Shown here piece after piece: positions 1 to 5,589 of a stretch of DNA of 7,210 nucleotides. A model generated the notes under the pieces. That model searched no databases. It was not told the DNA's origin and saw only the letters and a list, made by a program, of their open reading frames with translations. The stretch lies in assembly GCA_031278795.1 (NCBI GenBank), contig JAITJT010000127.1:1-7210 (forward strand). Reading direction: 5' to 3'. The position numbers and the translations under genes are program-made. Position 1 is the stretch's first letter. Every line of letters starts with the position of its first letter. This DNA comes from Deltaproteobacteria bacterium (GTDB lineage: Bacteria > Desulfobacterota > Desulfarculia > Adiutricales > Adiutricaceae).

Positions 1-2587
1 CCAAGATGCTATCCTCGAAGTTATAGCCGCCCCAGGTCATGAAGGCGACCATGACGTTTCTTCCCAAGGCCAGCTCCCCCAGCTCGGTGGAGGGGCCGTC
101 AGCTAAGACCTGCCCCTTCTGGACAACGTCACCAGCTCTTACAATGGGTCTTTGGTTGAAGCAGGTGGAGTGATTGCTGCGCCTGAACTTGGAGAGCTTG
201 TGGATCTGCACCCATTTACCCTCGGCCTCCGGGGCCGTGTAGCGCATGACAATGCGGGAGGCGTCCGCGTCCTCCACCACTCCGTCATAGCTGGCAAGTA
301 CAGTGACACCTGAGTCGCAGGCCACGGCCTTCTCCATGCCGGTTCCCACCAGAGGGGCATCGGTTCTAAGGAGCGGCACCGCCTGGCGCTGCATGTTGGA
401 TCCCATGAGCGCCCTATTGGCGTCGTCGTGCTCCAGGAAGGGAATCAATGCCGCGGCCACTGATACCAGCTGGTTGGGTGAGACGTCCATGTAGTGGATG
501 TCTTTTTGGTCTTTGATGACGTAGTTTCCATCCTCGTGGCAGGTGACCATGTCGTCTTTGAACTTACCGTCTTTCCCCAGGGGCACGTTGGCCTGGGCCA
601 CGGCCTCCTTGGCCTCTTCAATGGCTGAGAGGTATCTCACCTGGTCCGTGGGCCTACCGCCCGCGACCAGCCTGTAAGGCGTCTCTATGAAGCCGTGCTC
701 GTTTACTCTGGCGTAGGTGGCCAGAGACACGATTAGCCCAATGTTGGGACCCTCAGGGGTCTCTATGGGGCAGATACGGCCGTAGTGGGTGGGATGGACG
801 TCTCGCACCTCATAGCCGGCCCTCTCCCTGGTGAGTCCACCCGGCCCCAAGGCCGATAGCCTGCGCTTGTGGGTGATTTCCGAAAGGGGGTTGTTTTGGT
901 CCATGAACTGGGATAGCTGCGAGGTCCCAAAGAACTCCTTAACCACCGCGGATACCGGCTTGGAGTTGATGAGGTCGTGGGGGTCCAGCTCAGTTACGTC
1001 ATTGGATACCGCCATGCGCTCGCGGATGGACTTATCCATCCTAACTAGCCCAATGCGGTACTGGTTCTCCAGAAGCTCTCCCACGGCCCTAACCCTCCGG
1101 TTACCCAAGTGGTCGATGTCATCCACCGGGGCCTCCGAGTCCTTTACCCTTAAGAGCTCTTTAACTGATGCCAAGATGTCCTGGCGGGTGAGGACGTTTA
1201 AGCTCTCCGGAATCTCACCTTCCAGGAAGGCCCCGTTTTTAAAGAGCCGTTCATTAAGCTTCATGCGGCCCACGGTGGAGAGGTCGTAGTGCTCCGGGTT
1301 AAAAAATAGGTTATTGAAGTAGAGCCTCATCTGCTCCGGGTTAGGGGGCGAGCTGGGCTTGTTCTTCTTGAATATTTCCGAGACAGCCTCCTCTTGGGTG
1401 AGTGCCGTATCCAAAAACAAGGTATCCCGTAAAGACGAGGATGTCCTTAGGTCTTTGGCCACACTTAGGGTGTTTATGAAGAGGAAGGGGATCTCCTTAA
1501 TGCCCGCTAACTTGATCCTCTCCAGGATCTCAGGGGTCAACCTCTGGTTGAGTTCCAAGAGAACCTCACCGGTCTCTGGGTCATAGATGTCATCGGCCGC
1601 GTAGCGCTCGAAGTAGTCATCTTCCTTAACCGGCAGCGTATTCACCTGGAAGGTCTTCATCCTCCTAACCGTCATGGGGTTCACGTGGGGGAAGCGGGGG
1701 TTGTAGGTGATCAAGAACTCGTCCTTGATCTCAGCCGGGGTACCGCTCTCGCTACCCGGGACGTAGTAGGGGTTCCTCACGTTTCCCATGATCTCGGTTC
1801 CCATGAAGTACTCGGGGGAGGGAAGCGTCCTGAGGGCCTCGCCTAGGTCGTTGTAGCTTAAGATGTCCTTGGGGTAGAAGTAGTCCAAGAGCTCCTTGGA
1901 GCTGTAGCCCAGGGCCTTCAAAAGCAAAGTCACCGGGAACTTCCGGTGCCTGTCGATCCTGGCGATGATCAGATCCTTGGGGTCGAACTCCAGATCCAGC
2001 CAGGAGCCCCTGGCCGGTATTATCCTGGCCGAGTAGAGGATCTTACCCGAGGTGTGGCTTTTGCCTTTGTCGTGGTCGAAAAATATCCCGGGCGAGCGGT
2101 GGAGCTGGGAGACGATGACGCGCTCGCTCCCGTTTACTATGAAGGTGCCCTTCTCGGTCATCAAGGGGATATTCCCAAAGTAGATCCAGCTCTCCTTGGC
2201 CTCTTTGGGTTTCTGTCTGGCCTTCTGGGCGGCGGCGCTGCCGTCTTTGAGGCTTCCGGAGTAGATCTCAAGCCCCACGAGTATCTTTAAGGGCGCCTCA
2301 TAGGTGAAGCCCTTGGAGATGCACTCGTCCATGTCGTATTTGACCACGTCAAAGCTGTACTGCTTGAATACCAGCTTCACGTTTTCCTGGTAGTCGGTTA
2401 TGGGAAAGACGCTGTTAAAGACAGCCTGCAACCCGAAATTGCCCCTCTCCTCCGGCGGGGTGTCCTTCTGGAGGAAACGCTCATAGGAGTGACGCTGGAT
2501 GTCTATGAGGTTGGGCATGTCGGTGACCTTGTCGGTCTTACCGAAGCTCTTGCGCAGTCTGAGGAAGTTGTTGGAGTTGGCTTTCAT
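1..2587 (-). CDS. rpoB: DNA-directed RNA polymerase subunit beta, N-terminal 862 codons (3' end beyond window)
   Basis: Catalytic beta subunit of RNA polymerase. The minus frame is open from the ATG at 2587-2585 to the window edge; the missing C-terminal part lies to the left. The start is set by an AAGGA-type Shine-Dalgarno about 7 bases upstream. Visible landmarks are QLHRSPG at residues 161-167 and the rifampicin-pocket block [15 protein letters not shown] through [12 protein letters not shown]. That block carries Q560, D563, H573, R576 and S578, equivalent to E. coli Q513, D516, H526, R529 and S531, so the pocket looks drug-sensitive. [18 protein letters not shown] and GYNFEDSIL follow, with active-site-proximal E858/D859. 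It runs about 45 residues longer than E. coli up to this point. About 20 of these fall between D235 and D336, where the sequence aligns poorly with E. coli; a shorter excess near residues 110-130 is lysine/alanine-rich. Identification is certain from whole-length similarity. Confidence 0.98.
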   Translation of the reverse strand, partial: MKANSNNFLRLRKSFGKTDKVTDMPNLIDIQRHSYERFLQKDTPPEERGNFGLQAVFNSVFPITDYQENVKLVFKQYSFDVVKYDMDECISKGFTYEAPLKILVGLEIYSGSLKDGSAAAQKARQKPKEAKESWIYFGNIPLMTEKGTFIVNGSERVIVSQLHRSPGIFFDHDKGKSHTSGKILYSARIIPARGSWLDLEFDPKDLIIARIDRHRKFPVTLLLKALGYSSKELLDYFYPKDILSYNDLGEALRTLPSPEYFMGTEIMGNVRNPYYVPGSESGTPAEIKDEFLITYNPRFPHVNPMTVRRMKTFQVNTLPVKEDDYFERYAADDIYDPETGEVLLELNQRLTPEILERIKLAGIKEIPFLFINTLSVAKDLRTSSSLRDTLFLDTALTQEEAVSEIFKKNKPSSPPNPEQMRLYFNNLFFNPEHYDLSTVGRMKLNERLFKNGAFLEGEIPESLNVLTRQDILASVKELLRVKDSEAPVDDIDHLGNRRVRAVGELLENQYRIGLVRMDKSIRERMAVSNDVTELDPHDLINSKPVSAVVKEFFGTSQLSQFMDQNNPLSEITHKRRLSALGPGGLTRERAGYEVRDVHPTHYGRICPIETPEGPNIGLIVSLATYARVNEHGFIETPYRLVAGGRPTDQVRYLSAIEEAKEAVAQANVPLGKDGKFKDDMVTCHEDGNYVIKDQKDIHYMDVSPNQLVSVAAALIPFLEHDDANRALMGSNMQRQAVPLLRTDAPLVGTGMEKAVACDSGVTVLASYDGVVEDADASRIVMRYTAPEAEGKWVQIHKLSKFRRSNHSTCFNQRPIVRAGDVVQKGQVLADGPSTELGELALGRNVMVAFMTWGGYNFEDSIL

Positions 2588-2644
2588 TTTGCTTCCTTAA
2601 AAAATTTAAGGCCCCACCTGGCTCTGTGTCCGCTTATACTTTGA

Positions 2645-2650
2645 ATTATA
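2645..2650 (-). promoter_or_regulatory. Possible -10 element of an rpoB-proximal promoter
   Basis: On the minus strand the hexamer reads TATAAT, a perfect sigma-70-type -10, about 58 bases before the rpoB ATG. The hexamer 17 bases upstream (AGGTCT) is a poor -35, and there is no TG extended -10. A second, weaker TATAAG lies a few bases downstream (2634-2639). In an AT-rich spacer a chance match is quite possible. A local promoter would make sense with rpoB so far from rplL. Confidence 0.3.
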
Positions 2651-2686
2651 GCTACCGTATGTGTCTAAGACCTCTGTCTTGGTAGC
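2651..2686 (-). other. Bulged stem-loop in the rpoB leader
   Basis: GCTACC (2651-2656) pairs with GGTAGC (2681-2686), and AAGAC (2667-2671) pairs with GTCTT (2676-2680) around a 4-base loop. Together they form an 11-bp stem interrupted by a 10-base one-sided bulge. It sits 64 bases before the rpoB start, immediately 5' of the candidate -10 on the minus strand. There is no T run, so it does not look like a terminator. RNase III processing between rplL and rpoB is known in E. coli; a processing role here is only an inference. Confidence 0.45.
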
Positions 2687-2726
2687 GATTTCAAGGTGCG
2701 GAAATAAATCTTTTTGTGGAACCCCG

Positions 2727-2782
2727 GGATCCCTGTGATCCCTATGATCTTATGATCCTCTGATATCTTTTATGATCCTTAA
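2727..2782. repeat. Degenerate 8-12 bp tandem repeat with GATC core
   Basis: The motif tgatcct(t) recurs with GATC at 2728, 2737, 2746, 2754 and 2774 and a GATA variant at 2762. Spacings are 9, 9, 8, 8 and 12 bases. The regular step shows a slipped tandem array and not random GATC sites. Further isolated GATC sites follow at 2804, 2879, 2888, 2964 and 3096. No function can be assigned. Confidence 0.65.
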
Positions 2783-2830
2783 GACCTTGTTAAACACTAG
2801 AAAGATCCTAAAGCTCAAAATCGATTTTTG

Positions 2831-2966
2831 TGATTCTTCTTGATTCTTTCATCACTAATGATTCTTTGAAGCTTGCCTGATCCTTAGGATCATGGCGATT
2901 CTTGGTCTTCCAATAAAGCTTGCAATCTTTGTGATTCCTGCTATCATTCTAGTAATCCTTTGACGA
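2831..2966. repeat. Dispersed TGATTCTT-type octamer repeats
   Basis: TGATTCTT occurs at 2831, 2841 and 2859. The variants CGATTCTT (2896), TGATTCCT (2932) and TAATCCTT (2953) follow. They look like diverged relatives of the GATC repeat just to the left. Related AAGCTTG heptamers lie at 2869-2875 and 2916-2922. No coding frame or known element spans them. Confidence 0.5.
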
Positions 2967-2987
2967 TCCATCTGTTTTAAGATAAAT

Positions 2988-3092
2988 GAGGCTTGATGAC
3001 ACCTGAAGCTTGGTGATAAGAACTTGATGAAAAAAGCCTCTAAATGAAAAAGCCACTTAATAAAAAAAGCCTCTTAATGAAAAATGCCTCTT
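2988..3092. repeat. 15-17 bp tandem repeat; four good copies at 3026-3092
   Basis: The core is four adjoining copies of a unit close to AATGAAAAAGCCTCTT: 3026-3042, 3043-3058, 3059-3075 and 3076-3092. Each differs from the consensus at only one to three positions. Two more diverged units of similar length precede it, starting GAGGCTTGATGA (2988) and GAAGCTTGGTGA (3005). The units carry stops in several frames, so this is not a coding repeat. Near-identical neighbouring copies suggest replication slippage. Confidence 0.75.
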
Positions 3093-3110
3093 GCGGATCG
3101 TTTTTTTTAT

Positions 3111-3238
3111 GAACGCTTTTTAAGGAGCGTTTTTAGTAAACGCTTTTTAAAGAGCGCTTTAAGAGTAGCGCTTTAGGGGCGCTTTGATTAATGATGCGCT
3201 TAAGTAGCGCATATTTAAGAGCGCATAAAAAGATGCGC
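3111..3238. repeat. Array of five short stem-loops sharing an AGCGC/ACGCT stem
   Basis: Consecutive inverted repeats share one stem motif. They are AACGCT/AGCGTT (3112-3117 with 3126-3131), an imperfect AAACGCT/AGCGCTT (3138-3144 with 3153-3159), and AGCGCT/AGCGCT (3153-3158 with 3167-3172). Two perfect ones follow: ATGCGCT/AGCGCAT (3194-3200 with 3206-3212) and GCGCAT/ATGCGC (3221-3226 with 3233-3238). Loops are 5-8 bases, T- or A-rich. The arms change together so pairing is kept in most units. No T run follows the array. Confidence 0.65.
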
Positions 3239-3241
3239 TAG

Positions 3242-3299
3242 TTGGGGAATGGTTTTTTGGGAAACATTTTATGGAAGGCTTTAATGTTCCCCTCCCCAA
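3242..3299. other. Two-tier stem-loop
   Basis: An outer stem TTGGGGA (3242-3248) with TCCCCAA (3293-3299) encloses an inner stem. The inner stem is GGGAAACATT (3259-3268) with AATGTTCCC (3283-3291), 9 bp with one bulged A. The 10-base internal loop is almost all on one side. It can form on either strand and has no terminator-type T run directly after it. Confidence 0.5.
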
Positions 3300-3340
3300 A
3301 AGAATTTTGTCCTAAATTTTAAAAAAATCTTCCTTTTAAA

Positions 3341-3373
3341 AGGTCTCTCGTTTAGCTATTACGGGAGAAACCT
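3341..3373 (-). terminator. Weak terminator-like hairpin
   Basis: AGGTCTCTCG (3341-3350) pairs imperfectly with CGGGAGAAACCT (3362-3373), with one mismatch and one bulge. On the minus strand the hairpin is preceded by a T-rich run and followed by TTTTAAAAGG. The tail is short and itself self-complementary, so termination is doubtful. Confidence 0.25.
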
Positions 3374-3393
3374 AAAAAAAACATTTGAAAAAA

Positions 3394-3418
3394 GGCGTTA
3401 ATAAAAAAGGCGTTAATA
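3394..3418. repeat. Two-copy 15-bp direct repeat
   Basis: GGCGTTAATA at 3394-3403 recurs at 3409-3418 with an A-rich linker, a 15-base period. It belongs to the AT-rich repeat landscape of this spacer. Confidence 0.6.
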
Positions 3419-3424
3419 AGAAAG

Positions 3425-3454
3425 TCGCAAATAAAAAGATGCTAATATTTGCGA
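3425..3454. other. Perfect 9-bp inverted repeat
   Basis: TCGCAAATA (3425-3433) and TATTTGCGA (3446-3454) are exact complements around a 12-base loop. This could be an operator-like dyad or an RNA hairpin. Neither flank has a T run. Confidence 0.5.
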
Positions 3455-3459
3455 AAGAC

Positions 3460-3487
3460 AGTAAACGGTAAAAAGTAAACGGAAAAA
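3460..3487. repeat. Two-copy 14-bp tandem repeat
   Basis: AGTAAACGGTAAAA (3460-3473) is followed directly by AGTAAACGGAAAAA (3474-3487), one base different. The stretch from here to about 3693 is AT-rich and shows only minor features: a doubled GCAAAG near 3563-3575 and two CTAG sites flanking a short interval near 3597-3611. Confidence 0.6.
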
Positions 3488-3889
3488 AGTAGCGTAGAAA
3501 AATTCACTTAATTTGGTCCATAGACTCAATTCTGAGGCTAAAACAGTATTCATAGGCATAAGCAAAGGCAAAGGCAATATCAATTCAAACGTAAAACTAG
3601 TCTTAGGCTAGAGACCAGGCACCCAAGCATAAGGGGGCGCATCTTATAAAAATGCCCAAACAATAAAAAAAATCAAGTGCCTAAAAGTGCGACAAATCCC
3701 CCATGGGCCAAGCCGGCCGCGGATTTGAGTCCCCTACGCGCGCGTATTGGTCCTTGAGCTGGAAGAATAAAATTTTTGTCAGAAACATTTCTGGTTTCCT
3801 TGGATAGATTTTTATCCACTCCAAAGGAAGGCGGTTGATGGGGAGAAACCCCCGACCGGTAGACCACCCATCCGGCCGGGAGAGACATG

Positions 3890-3919
3890 CTGCTCTGGAA
3901 GCGTAAGGGCTTCCAGCAG
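3890..3919. other. Perfect 8-bp GC-rich hairpin
   Basis: CTGGAAGC (3895-3902) pairs with GCTTCCAG (3909-3916) around a 6-base loop. The stem extends by CTG/CAG across a 2-base bulge. No T run follows on either strand, so it is not an obvious terminator. Confidence 0.55.
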
Positions 3920-3938
3920 AAGAATACGGAAAGCTTGC

Positions 3939-3965
3939 CCGGAGCCTTTCTTTCAAAGGCCCCGG
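3939..3965. other. 11-bp hairpin with one mismatch
   Basis: CCGGAGCCTTT (3939-3949) pairs with AAAGGCCCCGG (3955-3965) around the 5-base loop CTTTC, with a single A-C mismatch. It is one of the most stable hairpins in the rplL-rpoB spacer. Confidence 0.55.
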
Positions 3966-4056
3966 TTCCCTAAGGCTTGGGGGGTTTGGGGTTTTATAAG
4001 AAAACCTGAACCCGACCAGTAGTAATCAGCCCGAGGGGTAATCAACATTGGGATAG

Positions 4057-4079
4057 TCAGCCCTGGGGGCTGAGTTTTC
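4057..4079 (+). terminator. Possible plus-strand terminator
   Basis: TCAGCCC (4057-4063) and GGGCTGA (4067-4073) form a perfect 7-bp GC-rich stem with a 3-base loop, followed by GTTTTCC. The T run is only four bases. Any transcript it ended would run towards rplL, antisense to the operon. A second stem, TCCGGAAA/TTTCCGGA (4078-4105), follows and is itself trailed by GACTTTT. Confidence 0.35.
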
Positions 4080-4123
4080 CGGAAAGCGCCTTAGCAGTTT
4101 CCGGAGACTTTTAAAAACATGAG

Positions 4124-4190
4124 CTTAAAACATTGGGCTTAAAGCATTGGGCTTAAAGCATTGGGCTTAAAGCGTGGGCTTTAAGCTGGG
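4124..4190. repeat. 14-bp tandem repeat, about five copies, just after rplL
   Basis: The unit is CTTAAAGCATTGGG. Copies lie at 4124-4137 (one change), 4138-4151, 4152-4165 (both exact), 4166-4178 (13 bases) and 4179-4190 (12 bases, diverged). Each unit contains a near-palindromic GCTTAAAGC, so neighbouring copies can pair. The array begins 41 bases beyond the rplL stop and lies in the rplL 3' region. Exact inner copies and degraded outer ones fit slippage-driven growth. Confidence 0.8.
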
Positions 4191-4230
4191 CCAGGGTTAA
4201 TCCGTGGGAAAGGCCCCGGCCCAAGATGAA

Positions 4231-4626
4231 CTACTTGATCTCGACCTTCGCCCCGAAGGTCTCGAGCTGCTTCTTGAACTTCTCGGCGTCTTCCTTGGAG
4301 AGACCCTCTTTTACGTTCTGGGGGGCTCCCTCCACCAGCTCCTTGGCCTCCTTGAGGCCCAGGCCAGGAACTATGGTCCTCACCTCTTTGATGATGTTGA
4401 TCTTCTGGGGACCAACCTCGGATAGGACCAAGGTGAACTCGGTCTGCTCGGAGGCGGCGTCCTTGGGGGCGCTGTCAGCGCCAGCGGCCGCCGGGGCCGC
4501 TGCCACCGCCACCGGGGCTGCCGCGGAGACTCCGAAGACTTCCTCTAGCTCTTTTACCAAAGAGCTAAGCTCGATTACGGAAAGGTTTTTTAAAAACTCA
4601 ATTACTTCTTCTTTGGAAACTGTCAT
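4231..4626 (-). CDS. rplL: Large ribosomal subunit protein bL12 (L7/L12)
   Basis: The acidic stalk protein that recruits and stimulates translation GTPases; dimers attach to the C-terminal helix of L10. It has 131 residues against about 120 in E. coli. Residues 1-32 form the dimerising N-terminal helices. Residues 34-60 form an alanine/proline-rich hinge, longer than in E. coli. Residues 61-131 are the C-terminal domain with KINIIKEVR (75-83), PGLGLKEAK (87-95) and LVEGAP (97-102), the factor-binding face. The ATG at 4626 has GGAGG four bases upstream, slightly close but strong, and the frame ends with TAG. It lies 68 bp after rplJ and is probably co-transcribed with it. The distance to the next gene, rpoB, is the odd point. 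Confidence 0.98.
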   Translation of the reverse strand: MTVSKEEVIEFLKNLSVIELSSLVKELEEVFGVSAAAPVAVAAAPAAAGADSAPKDAASEQTEFTLVLSEVGPQKINIIKEVRTIVPGLGLKEAKELVEGAPQNVKEGLSKEDAEKFKKQLETFGAKVEIK

Positions 4627-4639
4627 AAATCCTCCAACA

Positions 4640-4675
4640 GGGGGTACATCCCCCGTATCAAGCCCTTGAAAAGGG
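4640..4675 (-). promoter_or_regulatory. Two hairpins in the rplJ-rplL spacer next to the rplL ribosome binding site
   Basis: GGGGG (4640-4644) with CCCCC (4650-4654) forms a stem whose base lies about 5 bases from the rplL GGAGG. CCCTT (4663-4667) with AAGGG (4671-4675) forms a second, smaller one. A hairpin this near the Shine-Dalgarno could set rplL translation, which must be several-fold higher than rplJ to give multiple L12 per ribosome. That role is inference. No T run follows, so they are unlikely terminators. Confidence 0.45.
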
Positions 4676-4694
4676 AATATTTATTTTTTAGGTA

Positions 4695-5240
4695 TCAGTT
4701 GGTCCCCTCTGGTACTGCTACGGCCTCGGCTTTCTTGTCGCCTATGGCGTTTAAGACGAAGAGGAGGGACTGGGGAACAGCCGCCAGCTGGCGGACAAGT
4801 GAGGTGGGCACGGCGTTCAAGGTGCCCAAGAGCGACGAGAGGAGTATCTCCTTGGAGGGGAGGTTAGAAAGGACGCGGACGTCCTCCGGTGTTAAGAGCC
4901 TATCCCCCAAGATGCCGCACTTGATTATGAACTTGTCCTGATCCTTCTGGGACTCGGTCAGTACCTTGGCCAGGCTGACCGGATCCCCCTCGGTGTGGGC
5001 TATGGCGTTGTTGCCGGTTAAAAAGGGCTTGATGTCGGAAACCTTGACCTGGTCCGCGGTGAGGCGAAGCAGCGTGTTCTTGGCCACGCGGAAACTTCCA
5101 CCGGCTGTTCTAATCTTCTGCCGGATCTGGTTCAGGCTCGTCATGGAAAGGCCCTTGAAATCCGTGATAAAAAACGCCGCCGCCTTGGAAAGGGACTCGG
5201 TCAACTGGGAAAGCACGGTTTTTTTGGTGTTTTTATCCAT
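4695..5240 (-). CDS. rplJ: Large ribosomal subunit protein uL10 (L10)
   Basis: Stalk-base protein that binds 23S rRNA with L11 and carries L12 dimers. It is also the translational repressor of its own operon. It has 181 residues; most family members have 165-180. The N-terminal rRNA-binding domain includes FFITDFKGLSMTSLNQIR (23-40) and FRVAKNTLLR (50-59). The alanine-rich C-terminal helix region after about residue 135 is the expected L12-binding segment, ending in a short acidic tail. The ATG at 5240 matches the usual L10 N-terminus, although the ribosome binding site is weak: AGAAAG nearby, with a better GGAG about 15 bases away. Weak initiation fits a gene controlled by its leader. The frame ends with TGA. 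Confidence 0.97.
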   Translation of the reverse strand: MDKNTKKTVLSQLTESLSKAAAFFITDFKGLSMTSLNQIRQKIRTAGGSFRVAKNTLLRLTADQVKVSDIKPFLTGNNAIAHTEGDPVSLAKVLTESQKDQDKFIIKCGILGDRLLTPEDVRVLSNLPSKEILLSSLLGTLNAVPTSLVRQLAAVPQSLLFVLNAIGDKKAEAVAVPEGTN

Positions 5241-5327
5241 TCGTCTTTCTGGTCTTCTCCTTCTATGATGATATGGGGCTGAAGGCTAATGCCCGCCCTT
5301 TTCGGCCTTTGAGCCAGTGGAAGATCC

Positions 5328-5396
5328 CTGGCCTCGACCGGCTAGCCCCTCCAAGGGGCACTTCACGCAAAACATGCGACCGGTTGTCTCTGGCCC
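5328..5396 (-). promoter_or_regulatory. L10 leader: autoregulatory RNA binding L10(L12)
   Basis: Read on the minus strand, this is a three-way junction. Its closing stem is ACCGGT (5384-5379) with GCCGGT (5342-5337), six pairs including one G-U. Two hairpins sit inside: CGCA/TGCG (5378-5366) and GCCCC/GGGGC (5359-5345). Outside the closing stem, GGCC pairs with GGCC across an internal loop containing AGAGACA, as expected of the kink-turn-bearing L10 leader. Position directly upstream of rplJ and the CCAGAGACA-type block support the call. Binding of the L10-L12 complex is known in this family to repress rplJL translation. About 90 bases separate it from the rplJ start. Confidence 0.75.
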
Positions 5397-5417
5397 GAAA
5401 ATTCTTTTTTATTACGC

Positions 5418-5446
5418 CCACAGGCGGGCCTGCGGCCCGCCTGTGG
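5418..5446. other. Perfect 13-bp GC-rich palindromic hairpin
   Basis: CCACAGGCGGGCC (5418-5430) and GGCCCGCCTGTGG (5434-5446) are exact complements with a 3-base loop. This is among the strongest hairpins in the window. On the minus strand it is followed by GCGTAATAAAAAAG, so there is no T tail and it is not a standard terminator. On the plus strand T6 precedes it and does not follow it. It lies 22 bases upstream of the L10 leader. It could be an RNase III-type processing site, an insulator for leader folding, or one copy of a REP-like dispersed palindrome. Confidence 0.7.
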
Positions 5447-5449
5447 CGC

Positions 5450-5516
5450 AAGATAAAATCAGCTATCTTATGTTTTTAGCCTTTCTTTTCTAGAGTTTAG
5501 TGGCTTAGGGCCACTA
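5450..5516 (-). other. Two small hairpins in the rplA-rplJ spacer
   Basis: AAGATA/TATCTT (5450-5455 with 5464-5469) and the perfect 7-bp TAGTGGC/GCCACTA (5498-5504 with 5510-5516, loop 5) lie between the rplA stop and the strong palindrome. Neither has a T run. The rest of this 349-bp spacer, outside the L10 leader, shows no gene and no convincing promoter. Confidence 0.4.
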
Positions 5517-5589
5517 CGACGGTAATATCTAAGGCTTGGAGCAAGTGTTCCCAGGCACTAGCTTATGGGCTAATGCTTTTTTTGGCTTT

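Larger units (their letters stand above)
3694..4105. other. Hairpin-dense segment of about 410 bp, function unknown
   Basis: About ten small inverted repeats follow one another closely. They are AAATCC/GGATTT (3694-3726, with GGCC/GGCC inside), palindrome TACGCGCGCGTA (3735-3746), CAGAAA/TTTCTG (3780-3793), and a nested GGATA/TATCC near 3800-3828. Next come CCCGACCGG/CCGGCCGGG with one mismatch (about 3851-3880), the hairpins at 3890-3919 and 3939-3965 listed below, GGTTTT/AAAACC inside GGGTT/AACCC (3982-4013), TCAGCCC/GGGCTGA (4057-4073) and TCCGGAAA/TTTCCGGA (4078-4105). Some would arise by chance, but several have 8-11 bp stems. A minus-strand transcript between rplL and rpoB would carry all of them. 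I do not recognise the whole as a known ncRNA. Confidence 0.5.
2588..4230. other. 1,643-bp non-coding spacer between rplL and rpoB
   Basis: This stretch separates two genes that usually lie within a few hundred bases of each other. The left part (about 2600-3690) is AT-rich and made largely of short degenerate tandem repeats and inverted repeats. The right part (about 3690-4200) is GC-richer with closely packed hairpins. Stops are frequent in all frames of the AT-rich part. The only open frames of any length (minus, 3673-3956) lack a recognisable protein or a good ribosome binding site. I see no tRNA, rRNA, CRISPR or known riboswitch. Individual repeats and hairpins are listed separately. Confidence 0.9.

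Noticed and set aside
831..1289. Plus-strand open frames within rpoB, including 1359-1586 and 1946-2290
   Set aside because: They lie wholly inside the well-conserved rpoB reading frame and have no family features; they are frame shadows.
3026..3092. CRISPR array
   Set aside because: Units are 16-17 bp and directly adjoining with no unique spacers, and there are no cas genes in the window.
3690..3750. tRNA-like T-arm (GACTCAAATCC on the minus strand)
   Set aside because: The stem pairs poorly on either strand. No matching acceptor, D or anticodon arms could be built around it, and key T-loop positions are wrong.
2728..3820. Replication origin suggested by clustered GATC, AT-richness and a DnaA-box-like TTATCCACT (3812-3820)
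   Set aside because: Only one imperfect DnaA-box-like 9-mer is visible, far from the GATC cluster. The GATC sites follow a short repeat period, and no origin-associated gene is nearby.
3673..3956. Two overlapping minus-strand open frames of 71 and 91 codons in the rplL-rpoB spacer
   Set aside because: Neither has a good ribosome binding site or a recognisable domain, and their sequence is dominated by GC-rich hairpin arms. The GDSNPRP stretch is typical of spurious translations of structured RNA regions.
5263..5479. Short open frames on both strands over the rplA-rplJ leader
   Set aside because: They cover the L10 leader and strong palindrome, have no family resemblance, and arise from GC-rich structured RNA.
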